Below, one piece after another: positions 55,120-63,441 of a stretch of DNA of 64,000 nucleotides; positions within the stretch are counted from its first letter, which is position 1; each line of letters opens with the position of its first letter. The position numbers and the translations under genes were made by a program. The notes under the pieces were generated by a model. The model worked only from the letters and a program-made list of their open reading frames with translations. It was not told the DNA's origin and searched no databases. Source of the DNA: Geodermatophilus pulveris (GTDB lineage: Bacteria; Actinomycetota; Actinomycetes; Mycobacteriales; Geodermatophilaceae); assembly GCF_900188375.1 (NCBI RefSeq), contig NZ_FZOO01000001.1, positions 372,001-436,000 of the forward strand. The letters are read 5' to 3'.

Positions 55120-58100
55120 GCCAGCTGTCCCTCGACGACCTCCTCGGCGACATCCCGGATCCGGAGCCGCAGCCGCGGCGGGTGCTCGGCCCGGCCGAGG
55201 TGGCCGTGCGCTGCGGGCTGTCGTACGCCCCCTCACCCGAGCAGGCCCGCGTGGTCGAGGCGCCGGCCGACCGGCCGCTGGTGGTCGTCGCCGGGGCCGG
55301 CTCCGGCAAGACCGAGACGATGGCCGCGCGGGTCGCGTGGCTGGTGGCCAACCGGGTCGTCGAGCCCGAGGCGGTGCTCGGCCTCACCTTCACCCGCAAG
55401 GCCGCCGGCGAGCTGGCCGAGCGCGTCCACCTGCGCCTGCGGGCACTGGCCCGCCACCCGGACACCGGGCGGGAGCTCCGGGACCGGCTGGAGGTGGCCC
55501 AGCCGACGGTCGCCACCTACCACGGGTACGCCGCCTCGCTGGTCGCCGAGCACGGCCTGCGGATCGGCGTGGAGCCCGGCGCCGGCGTCCTCGGCCCGGC
55601 CATGTGCTGGGGCCAGGCGACCCAGGTGGTGGCCGCCTACACCGGTGACATGGACGACGTCCCGCTGTCGTTGCTCACCACGGTCGAGGACGTGCTGGCC
55701 CTGGCCGCCGACATGGGGGAGCACGACGTCACGCCCGCGGCGCTGCGGGCCTGGACGGCGCGGCTCGAGGCGGAGGTGCGCAGCTGTGCCGACGCCCCGA
55801 AGAAGCGCGGCCCGTACCGGGACGTGCTCGACGTGCTGGCTCGGCAGCGGGCGCGGGTGGCGCTGCTGCCGCTGGTCGAGGCGTTCCAGGCGCGCAAGCG
55901 GGCCATGGGCTCCATCGACCACGCCGACCAGGTGGCCGCGGCGGCACGCATCGCCGTCTCCGCGCCGGAGGTCGGCCGCCGGGAGCGCGCCCGCTGGCGG
56001 GTCGTGCTGCTCGACGAGTACCAGGACACCAGCGTCGGCCAGCTGCGCATGCTGGAGGCGCTGTTCGGCCGGGACACCGGGCACCCGGTGCTGGCCGTCG
56101 GCGACCCGCGCCAGTCGATCTACGGCTGGCGGGGCGCCTCGGCCGGCACCATCGAGCGCTTCCCGCAGACCTTCCCCGGCGCCCGCGACCGCCCCGCCGA
56201 GCGGCTCACCCTGGCGACCAGCTGGCGCAACGACGCCGCCGTGCTCGCCGTGGCCAACGCGGTGTCGGCCGTGCTGCCCGAGCCCGCGGTGCCGCTGCCC
56301 GACCTGGCGTCCGCGCCGACCGCCGGGCCGGGGTCGGTGACCGCCGGCCTGTACGAGACGGTCGCCGAGGAGACCGCCGCGCTGGCCGACCGGCTGGCCG
56401 CCCTCTGGCACGGCACCGACCCGGCCGTGGCCCGCCGTCCCGGCGACCTCCCGCCGACGGTGGCGGTGCTGGCCCGCACCCGCAAGCAGCTGCCCGGCAT
56501 CGCCGCCGCCCTGCGCGCCCGCGACGTGCCGGTCGAGGTGGTCGGGCTCGGCGGGCTGCTCGAGGTGCCCGAGGTGTCCGACGTCGTCGCCACGCTCACC
56601 GTGTTGGTCGACCCGACCGCCGGCGACGCGCTGGGCCGGCTGCTCACCGGCGCCCGCTGGCGGATCGGGCCGCGCGACCTCGCCGCGCTGGAGTCCCGCG
56701 CCCGCGCGCTGGTGCACGCCCGCCGCCCGGCACGCGCCGACGGCGCCCCCGCCGGGCCGCCGTCCGAGCGCGGCAGCATCGTGGAGGCCCTCGACGACCT
56801 CGGCGACGCCGACGACTACTACTCGGCCGAGGGCCACCGCCGGCTGCGCCGGCTCGGCCGGGAGCTCGCCGGGCTGCGCGCCCGGCTGGGTGAGCCGCTG
56901 CCCGACCTGGTCGACGAGGTGGCCCGCACCCTGGGCCTGGAGACCGAGCTGGCCAGCGCCCCCGACGTCAGCCCGGCCGCCGCCCGCGCGCACCTCGACG
57001 CCCTGCACGCCGTGGCCGCGGAGTTCACCGAGCTGGCCGAGCTGCCCTCCCTGCCGGCCTTCCTCGGCTACCTGCGCGACGCCGACGAGCGCGAGCGCGG
57101 CCTGGAACCCGGCGAGGTCGCGGTCAACCCTGAGGCGGTGCAGCTGCTCACCGGGCACTCCGCCAAGGGATTGGAGTGGGACGTCGTCGCCGTCCCCGGC
57201 CTGACCGTCGGGCAGTTCCCGGCCCGGTCGGGCACCGGCGACTCCTGGGTCAAGGACCCCGGCGCCGTCCCCGCCGAGCTGCGCACCGTCGACCGCGCCG
57301 AGCTGCCGCAGTGGCGGCGGCCGGCGCCCGGGTCCGGCGACCAGAAGGTGCTCCAGCAGACGCTGGAGGAGTACACCGCCGAGTGGGTCCGCTTCGGGGA
57401 GCACGAGGAGGTGCGGCTGGGCTACGTGGCGGTCACCCGGGCGCGGCACCTGCTGGTCTGCTCCGGCAGCTGGTGGCGCGACGGCAGCACCCGGTACGGC
57501 CCGTCGTCCCTGCTGGAGGTGGTGCGGGCGGCGTGCGAGGCGGGCGCCGGCGAGGTCGTGCACTGGACGCCGCCGCCGGAGGACGGCGCGGAGAACCCGG
57601 CGCTGGCCGAGTGGCCGGTGGGCGTGTGGCCGGCCGACCCGCTCTCGCCCGGGCGGCGGCGGACGCTGACCGCCGCCGCGGAGCTGGTGGCCGGGGCCGC
57701 GGCCCACCCGCTGGACGCCGGCACCCGGCTCGGGGACCCCGACCCGGTGGTCGACCAGTGGGTGCGCGACGCCGACCTGCTGCTGCGCGAGCGGGCGCGG
57801 TCGGCCGGCCCGACCGTCGACGTCCCGCTGCCCTCCCACCTGTCGGTGTCGGCGCTGGTGACGCTGCGCCGCGACCCCGCCGAGCTGGCCCGCCGGCTGC
57901 GCCGCCCGATGCCGGCCGCGCCCGCGCCGCTGGCCCGCCGCGGCACCGCGTTCCACGCCTGGCTGGAGGAGCGGTTCGGCGCCGCCCGGCTGGTCGACCT
58001 CGACGAACTGCCCGGCTCCGGGGACCAGGCCGCCGCCCCCGACAGCGCGCTGGCCGACCTGCAGGCGGCGTTCCTGGCCGGCGAGTGGGCCGACCGGCAG

Positions 58101-58421
58101 CCGCTGGAGGTCGAGGTGCCCTTCGAGACGCCGCTGGGCCCGCTCACCCTGCGCGGGCGCATCGACGCCGTCTTCGGCGACGGGGACGCCGGCTTCGAGG
58201 TGATCGACTGGAAGACCGGCCCGCCGCCGTCCGGCGCGGAGCTGGCCGCGGCCGGGGTGCAGCTGGCCGCCTACCGGCTGGGCTGGTCGCGGCTGACCGG
58301 CGTCCCGGTCGAGCGGGTCAGCGCCGGCTTCCACCACGTCGCCGCGGGGGTGACCGTCCGGCCGGTCGACCTGCTCGACGAGGCCGGCCTGCTCGCCCTG
58401 GTGACCGGCACGGCGCGGTGA
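55116..58421 (+). CDS. adnB: AdnB, helicase-nuclease subunit
   Basis: 1101 residues, same length as I recall for the mycobacterial protein. Motor motifs VAGAGSGKTETMAARV, LTFTRKAAGELAERV, LLDEYQDTSVGQ, GDPRQSIYGWRGA, LTGHSAKGLEWDVV and YVAVTRARHLLV. Nuclease domain near the end: LTLRGRIDAVFG and FEVIDWKTGPPP. No Fe-S cysteines. Partner of AdnA; GTGA overlap gives 1:1 synthesis. The AdnB motor is the dominant translocase in mycobacteria (literature knowledge). Confidence 0.94.
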   Translation: MSQLSLDDLLGDIPDPEPQPRRVLGPAEVAVRCGLSYAPSPEQARVVEAPADRPLVVVAGAGSGKTETMAARVAWLVANRVVEPEAVLGLTFTRKAAGELAERVHLRLRALARHPDTGRELRDRLEVAQPTVATYHGYAASLVAEHGLRIGVEPGAGVLGPAMCWGQATQVVAAYTGDMDDVPLSLLTTVEDVLALAADMGEHDVTPAALRAWTARLEAEVRSCADAPKKRGPYRDVLDVLARQRARVALLPLVEAFQARKRAMGSIDHADQVAAAARIAVSAPEVGRRERARWRVVLLDEYQDTSVGQLRMLEALFGRDTGHPVLAVGDPRQSIYGWRGASAGTIERFPQTFPGARDRPAERLTLATSWRNDAAVLAVANAVSAVLPEPAVPLPDLASAPTAGPGSVTAGLYETVAEETAALADRLAALWHGTDPAVARRPGDLPPTVAVLARTRKQLPGIAAALRARDVPVEVVGLGGLLEVPEVSDVVATLTVLVDPTAGDALGRLLTGARWRIGPRDLAALESRARALVHARRPARADGAPAGPPSERGSIVEALDDLGDADDYYSAEGHRRLRRLGRELAGLRARLGEPLPDLVDEVARTLGLETELASAPDVSPAAARAHLDALHAVAAEFTELAELPSLPAFLGYLRDADERERGLEPGEVAVNPEAVQLLTGHSAKGLEWDVVAVPGLTVGQFPARSGTGDSWVKDPGAVPAELRTVDRAELPQWRRPAPGSGDQKVLQQTLEEYTAEWVRFGEHEEVRLGYVAVTRARHLLVCSGSWWRDGSTRYGPSSLLEVVRAACEAGAGEVVHWTPPPEDGAENPALAEWPVGVWPADPLSPGRRRTLTAAAELVAGAAAHPLDAGTRLGDPDPVVDQWVRDADLLLRERARSAGPTVDVPLPSHLSVSALVTLRRDPAELARRLRRPMPAAPAPLARRGTAFHAWLEERFGAARLVDLDELPGSGDQAAAPDSALADLQAAFLAGEWADRQPLEVEVPFETPLGPLTLRGRIDAVFGDGDAGFEVIDWKTGPPPSGAELAAAGVQLAAYRLGWSRLTGVPVERVSAGFHHVAAGVTVRPVDLLDEAGLLALVTGTAR

Positions 58422-58472
58422 GGGCCGGCGCCGACGTCCGTCGCCGACTGCAGCCGCACCCGTGCGGTCCTC

Positions 58473-58504
58473 CTCGCGCAGCTGCGGTCGTGCAGCACCG
58501 CGAG
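58473..58504. terminator. Hairpin after adnB (convergent gap)
   Basis: CTCGCG (58473-58478) pairs with CGCGAG (58499-58504), with an inner GCTGC/GCAGC stem. It lies in the gap between convergent adnB and the hydrolase gene. Confidence 0.45.
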
Positions 58505-58544
58505 AGCGGGAGGGAGACCACAGGAGTGGCCGTCCGTCGGCCCG

Positions 58545-59393
58545 TCAGGTCGACGCCACGCGGTCCAGCACGGCGACGGCCAGCCGGTCGGGTGCCTCCT
58601 CCGGGACCCAGTGCGAGACCCCGCCCAGCTCGACGAACCGGTAGTCGCCGGTGACGTACTCGGCGCAGCCCTCGGCGGCGATCCGCCCGATGGCCACGTC
58701 GGCGTCGCTCCACACGTAGGTGGTCGGCACCGTCACGTCGTCGACCGGGGTGCCAGAGCTCATCGCGCGGTACCAGTTGAGCGCCGCGGTCAGCGCGCCG
58801 GGCGCCGACAGCAGGGCCACGTACTCGTCGACCGCCTCGGCGGGGACGGCCCATCCCGAGTCGCTGCCGAACATGCGCCGCAGCCGGCGCGCGTCGTCGG
58901 CCAGCAGCACCTCCTCGGCCCTGCCGGCCTGCCAGAACAGCCGGATGTAGGCCGAGCGCTCCTGCTGCTCGGGGTCCGAGCGCCAGGCCGTGGTGAACGC
59001 CGTCGGGTGCGGGACGGAGACGGCGGTCAGCGAGCGGACCCGGTCCATGTGCCAGGCGGCCAGCGCCCAGGCCGCGGTGGCGCCCCAGTCGTGCCCGACC
59101 ACGTCGGCGACCGGCACGTCCATCGCCGTCATCAGGTCGGCAGTGACCTGGGCCAGGTTGGCCAGCGCGTAGGAGTCGACGTCCAGCGGCCGGGCGCCGG
59201 GCGAGTAGCCCAGCTGGTCGACGGCGTAGGTGCGCAGGCCCGCCTGGGCCAGCCGCGGGGTCACCGCGGCCCAGCACGCCGACGACTGCGGGAAGCCGTG
59301 CAGCAGCACGACCGGCCGCCCGTCGGCCGGCCCGTCGGCGCGCACGTCGAAGGTGAGGTCGCCGACGTCGACCCGCAGCAGCTCTCCGGACAC
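58545..59393 (-). CDS. Alpha/beta hydrolase, epoxide hydrolase-like
   Basis: 282 residues. LLHGFPQSSACW (oxyanion HGFP), nucleophile Asp in GHDWGATAAW (about residue 100), late His in GGVSHWVPEE. The Asp nucleophile and HGFP/WGA motifs resemble epoxide hydrolases and haloalkane dehalogenases. GTG 59393 has TAGCGT ending 7 nt upstream, a leaderless start. Substrate unknown. Confidence 0.87.
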   Translation of the reverse strand: MSGELLRVDVGDLTFDVRADGPADGRPVVLLHGFPQSSACWAAVTPRLAQAGLRTYAVDQLGYSPGARPLDVDSYALANLAQVTADLMTAMDVPVADVVGHDWGATAAWALAAWHMDRVRSLTAVSVPHPTAFTTAWRSDPEQQERSAYIRLFWQAGRAEEVLLADDARRLRRMFGSDSGWAVPAEAVDEYVALLSAPGALTAALNWYRAMSSGTPVDDVTVPTTYVWSDADVAIGRIAAEGCAEYVTGDYRFVELGGVSHWVPEEAPDRLAVAVLDRVAST

Positions 59394-59418
59394 GCCCGCG
59401 ACGCTACCGTCGGCGGTC
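59394..59418. promoter_or_regulatory. Overlapping divergent leaderless promoters
   Basis: ACGCTACCGT at 59401-59410 contains TAGCGT on the minus strand (59406-59401, 7 nt before the hydrolase GTG) and TACCGT on the plus strand (59405-59410, 8 nt before the peptidase GTG). The two -10 boxes share two bases. Only 25 nt separate the two start codons. Confidence 0.6.
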
Positions 59419-60837
59419 GTGAGCAGCCCGGAACGCGCCTTCGTCACCGCCCACCTCGACGACCTGCACGCCGACCTCGACGCCTGGTTGCGCATCCCGT
59501 CGATCTCGGCCGACCCCGCGCACGCGCCCGACGTCGCGGCCAGCGCCCGGTGGCTGGCCGACGCGCTGCGCCGCACCGGGTTCCCGGTCGTGGAGGTGTG
59601 GGAGACCGCCGGGGCGCCGGCGGTCTACGCCGAGTGGCCGTCGGCGGACGACGGCGCGCCGGTCGCCCTCGTCTACGGCCACCACGACGTCCAGCCGGTC
59701 GACCCGCTGGAGCTGTGGGAGCACCCGCCGTTCGAGCCCACCCGGGTGGAGGGTCCCGACGGGCCGGAGCTGCACGCCCGCGGCGCGATCGACGACAAGG
59801 GCAACGTCGCCATGCACCTGCTCGGGATCCGCGCGCACCTGGCCGTCACCGGCCGCGACACCCCCGCCGTCACCGTGAAGCTGCTGGTCGAGGGCGAGGA
59901 GGAGTCCGGCTCGCCGCACTTCGCCGCGCTGCTGCGGGAGCGGGCCGACCGGCTGCGCTGCGACGTGGTCGTCGTCAGCGACACCGGGATGGCCGCCCCC
60001 GACGTGCCCAGCGCCGTGGTCGCGATGCGCGGGCTGGCCGACGCCGAGATCACCCTGCGCGGGCCGGCCGTCGACCTGCACTCCGGCTCCTTCGGCGGCG
60101 GCGTCCCCAACCCGCTGCACGCGATGGCGACCCTGCTCGCGGGCCTGCACGACGCCGACGGTCGGGTGACCCTGCCCGGCTTCTACGACCGGGTGCGCCC
60201 GCTCACCGACCGGGAGCGGGAGCTCATGAGCCGGGTGCCCTTCGACGAGGCCGCCTGGCTGGCCGGCCCGGCCGCCTCCCGCGCGGCCACCGGTGAGGCC
60301 GGCTTCAGCACGCTCGAGCGGGTCGGCGCCCGGCCCACCGCCGAGGTCAACGGCATGTGGGGCGGCTACACCGGCCCCGGCCACAAGACGATCGTCCCGG
60401 CCGCGGCGCACGCCAAGATCACCTTCCGGCTGGTCGCCGACCAGCGGCCGGAGGACGTCGGGCCGATGGTGCGCGCCTGGGTCGCGGCGAACACCCCCGA
60501 CGGCATCGAGGCCGACGTGCACGTCCCGGCCGGCGGGGTCTCCCCGTGCGCCAGCGACCTGGACTCCCCGGCGATGGCCGCGCTCCTGGCCGCCATCGGG
60601 CAGGCCAACGACTGCGCCCCCGCCGACGTGCTGTTCACCCGCGAGGGCGGCAGCGGTCCGGAGGCCGACCTGGTCGACGTCCTCGGCGCACCGCTGGTCT
60701 TCCTCGGTGCCGGGCTGCCCACCGACCGGATCCACTCGCCGAACGAGCGGGTGCTGCTGCCGATGCTGCACCGCGGGGCGGAGGCCGCCGCGCACCTGTG
60801 GCGCGAGCTGGCCGCCGTCCCCCTGCGCCCGCGGTGA
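59419..60837 (+). CDS. M20 family metallo-dipeptidase
   Basis: 472 residues. Zinc/acid motifs: VYGHHDVQPVD, RGAIDDKGN, VEGEEESGSPHF, and SDTGMA; the dimerization lid has LHSGSFGGGVPNPLHAM. Matches cytosolic non-specific dipeptidases (CNDP/PepV-like) that use two Zn or Mn ions. Its TGA overlaps the GTG of the Ser/Thr kinase gene. GTG 59419 is 8 nt after TACCGT. Confidence 0.93.
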   Translation: MSSPERAFVTAHLDDLHADLDAWLRIPSISADPAHAPDVAASARWLADALRRTGFPVVEVWETAGAPAVYAEWPSADDGAPVALVYGHHDVQPVDPLELWEHPPFEPTRVEGPDGPELHARGAIDDKGNVAMHLLGIRAHLAVTGRDTPAVTVKLLVEGEEESGSPHFAALLRERADRLRCDVVVVSDTGMAAPDVPSAVVAMRGLADAEITLRGPAVDLHSGSFGGGVPNPLHAMATLLAGLHDADGRVTLPGFYDRVRPLTDRERELMSRVPFDEAAWLAGPAASRAATGEAGFSTLERVGARPTAEVNGMWGGYTGPGHKTIVPAAAHAKITFRLVADQRPEDVGPMVRAWVAANTPDGIEADVHVPAGGVSPCASDLDSPAMAALLAAIGQANDCAPADVLFTREGGSGPEADLVDVLGAPLVFLGAGLPTDRIHSPNERVLLPMLHRGAEAAAHLWRELAAVPLRPR

Positions 60838-62477
60838 GCGGACCGCCGGGGGAGGCGTGCTTCGGCCCCTACCGCATCCTCGGGGTGCTGGGTCAGGGCG
60901 GCATGGGCCAGGTGCTGCGGGCGCACGACGGCGACCACGAGCGGGACGTCGCGCTCAAGGTGCTGCACCCGCACTGGGCCCAGGACGAGGGCTACCGCGA
61001 CCGCTTCCGCCGCGAGGCCCGCATCGCCGCCCGGCTCACCGAGCCGCACGTCATCCCCATCCACCGGTACGGGGAGATCGACGGCCAGCTCTTCCTCGAC
61101 ATGCGGCTGGTCGACGGCGAGGGCCTGGACTCGCTGCTGCGGCGCGCCGGCCCGCTGGACCCCGCCCGCGCCGTCGACCTGGTCGGCCAGGTCGCCCGCG
61201 CGCTGGACGCCGCCCACGCCGACGGCCTGGTGCACCGGGACGTCAAGCCGTCCAACGTGCTGCTGGTGGCCCGCGCCGACCGGCGTGACCTCGCCGGCTC
61301 GGTCGCCGGGGAGGACTTCGCCTACCTGGCCGACTTCGGCATCGCCCGCGGCGCCGGGGACGGACCCGGCCCCGCGCTGACCGCCGCCGGCACCGCGGTC
61401 GGCAGCACCGAGTACATGGCCCCCGAGCGCTTCGGGCCCACGCCACCGGACGCCCGGGCCGACGTCTACTCCCTGGCCTGCCTGCTGTTCGAGCTGGTGA
61501 CCGGGCGGCGCCCGTTCGTCCCGCCCGACCCGGCCCGGCTGATGGCGGCGCACTTGCACGAGCAGCCGCCCAGCCCGTCGTCCCTGCGCCCGGGCCTGCC
61601 CCCCGCGCTGGACGACGTCGTGCTGCGCGGCCTGGCCAAGGACCCCGCCGACCGGTGGCAGCGCGCCGGTGACCTGGCCGCCGCCGCGCGGTCCGCGCCG
61701 GCCGTCACCGGGGGAGCACCACCGGCAGCAGGCGCCGTCACCGCGGTGGCACCGGCCGCGGGGGCCGGCGGCCGCCCGGTCACCCGCCAGGTGCCGGTCC
61801 CGGCCCCACCGCCGGCCACCCTCGTCGGCCCGGTGGCCGGGACGCCGGCCCCGGTGCGCCGCCGGCGCGGGTGGCTGCCCTGGCTGGTCGCCGCCGCCGC
61901 GGCCCTGGTGGCGGTCGTCCTGGCCGGCGCCCTCGTGGCCACCGGCCAGCGCACCGGCGCCGGTGTCGGCGGCGGTGCCGGGGACGACGCCGCGGACGGT
62001 GCGGTGGACCCCCCCGGGGTGGCCGAGCGGCTGCTCGCCGTCGGCCTGCCCGAGGAGGTGGACCCGGACGACTGCACGGCCGGCGCGCCCACCGGCACGG
62101 AGCTGCACCGCCTGGAGTGCCCCGCCGGCGACCGGGACGACCGCGGCGCCCCGGCCGCCACCTACGCCGTGTACGCCGGCGACGGCGCCGCCACCGGCCT
62201 CGCCGGGTTCATCGAGTCCGAGGGCCTGTCCCGCCGGAACTCCGAGTACGAGTGCGGGTACGGCGAGGACCCGGAGGGCTGGGTGCAGCTGACCGGGTCC
62301 GACGAGGACCCGGTGGGCCGGCTGGTCTGCGCGGTCGACGCCGAGGGGGACGCGCAGCTGCGCTGGACCTGGGACGACCTGGGCACCCTCGCCGTCGCGG
62401 AGGTGCGCGGCGGCGGTGAGGACGCGCTGCCCGAGCTCGTCTCGTGGTGGGACCGGGCCGCCGACCGGCGGACCTAG
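60834..62477 (+). CDS. Membrane Ser/Thr protein kinase (PknB-type)
   Basis: 547 residues. N-terminal kinase domain: GQGGMGQV, K42 in VALKVL, HRDVKPSNVLL, DFGIARG, STEYMAPER, DVYSLACLLFEL, ending near residue 285. A Pro/Ala linker, one membrane helix (about 346-366: WLPWLVAAAAALVAVVLAGA), and an extracellular part of about 170 residues with four Cys. No PASTA repeats, so it is not a classical PknB. Coupled by GTGA to the M20 peptidase. Confidence 0.93.
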   Translation: MSGPPGEACFGPYRILGVLGQGGMGQVLRAHDGDHERDVALKVLHPHWAQDEGYRDRFRREARIAARLTEPHVIPIHRYGEIDGQLFLDMRLVDGEGLDSLLRRAGPLDPARAVDLVGQVARALDAAHADGLVHRDVKPSNVLLVARADRRDLAGSVAGEDFAYLADFGIARGAGDGPGPALTAAGTAVGSTEYMAPERFGPTPPDARADVYSLACLLFELVTGRRPFVPPDPARLMAAHLHEQPPSPSSLRPGLPPALDDVVLRGLAKDPADRWQRAGDLAAAARSAPAVTGGAPPAAGAVTAVAPAAGAGGRPVTRQVPVPAPPPATLVGPVAGTPAPVRRRRGWLPWLVAAAAALVAVVLAGALVATGQRTGAGVGGGAGDDAADGAVDPPGVAERLLAVGLPEEVDPDDCTAGAPTGTELHRLECPAGDRDDRGAPAATYAVYAGDGAATGLAGFIESEGLSRRNSEYECGYGEDPEGWVQLTGSDEDPVGRLVCAVDAEGDAQLRWTWDDLGTLAVAEVRGGGEDALPELVSWWDRAADRRT

Positions 62478-62486
62478 GGTGGCGCC

Positions 62487-63344
62487 GTGAGTGGGCAGTC
62501 GAGCGCGCCGGCGGGCTGGTACCCCGACCCGGACGGGGCGCCGGCGACGCTGCGCTGGTGGGACGGCGCCGGCTGGTCGGACGTGACCAGCTCCGCGGGT
62601 CCCGGCGTGGCGGTGCAGGCGCCGGCCCCCGGCCCGCCGACCGGGACGCAGCCGCCCGCCCCGGGCCCGCCGCGGTCGGGGCGCACCCCCTGGGTGGTCG
62701 GCCTGTCGGTCCTCGGGCTGGTCCTGGTCGTGCTCGTCGGGTTCCTCGTCGGCCGGCCGTCCACCGGCTCCGACCGCGACGAGGCGGGCGCCGCGGCGTC
62801 GTCCCCCACCGGACCGGCGTTCCCGCCCGGCACGGTGCGGATCGTCGACGAGGCCGCCGGGATCGCCTACCCCCACCTCGGCGAGGGCTGGTTCGAGTAC
62901 GACCTCGACGACGTCGCCGAGACCACCTCCACCGCCGGGCAGTACCTGGTCACCCAGGAGGTCACCCCGGACGGCGGGCCGTTCATCGCCCAGTGCACCT
63001 CCGGTCCGCTGGCCCCGGCGTTCGGCTGGTCCGGCCCGGACAGCCTGCGGTCGACCCTCGCGCAGGTCGCCACCACCGTGCGGCTGGACTACTACCCGCT
63101 GCCCAACGAGGTGGAGGTCCGGCGCGACGAGGCCCGCACGGTCGACGGCGCCCCGGCGCACCTGGTCGAGTTCGACCTGTCCTGGGACGTCGAGGGCTTC
63201 CAGGCCACCGGCGAGCGGGCCGCGCTGCTGCTCGTCGACGTCGGCCGGCCGGCCCCGGCGCTGCTGTACGTCTCGGTGCCCAACACCCACGCCGAGCTCT
63301 ACGGCGTCGTCGACCGGGTGATCGAGGCCGTCGAGGTGCTGTGA
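62487..63344 (+). CDS. DUF2510-domain membrane protein
   Basis: 285 residues. N-terminal DUF2510 motif (PAGWYPDPDGAPATLRWWDG), Pro-rich stretch, one membrane helix (about 70-90: WVVGLSVLGLVLVVLVGFLV), then an extracellular alpha/beta domain of unknown fold. Follows the kinase by 9 nt and may report to or be phosphorylated by it (inference). TAGGGT (62475-62480) ends 6 nt before the GTG, a possible separate leaderless promoter. Confidence 0.82.
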   Translation: MSGQSSAPAGWYPDPDGAPATLRWWDGAGWSDVTSSAGPGVAVQAPAPGPPTGTQPPAPGPPRSGRTPWVVGLSVLGLVLVVLVGFLVGRPSTGSDRDEAGAAASSPTGPAFPPGTVRIVDEAAGIAYPHLGEGWFEYDLDDVAETTSTAGQYLVTQEVTPDGGPFIAQCTSGPLAPAFGWSGPDSLRSTLAQVATTVRLDYYPLPNEVEVRRDEARTVDGAPAHLVEFDLSWDVEGFQATGERAALLLVDVGRPAPALLYVSVPNTHAELYGVVDRVIEAVEVL

Positions 63345-63441
63345 GGAGCGGACTCCGGAAGCCACCGAGGTCCTCACGGGCACGTGGCCGCGGTGCGGTC
63401 CGGTGGGACCGCGATGTCGACGCGCGGTTAGGGTCGGGTCC

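Noticed and set aside
47887-55236. A 2449-codon open frame on the minus strand
   Set aside because: It runs antisense through DUF3152, moeZ, the ATL gene and adnA. Composition is Arg/Gly/Ala/Pro/His-rich with no domain, a common artefact in 75% GC DNA where stops are rare.
58422-58544. A small RNA gene suggested by strong pairing after adnB
   Set aside because: The pairing is explained by a terminator between convergent genes; no promoter-like box was seen inside the gap.
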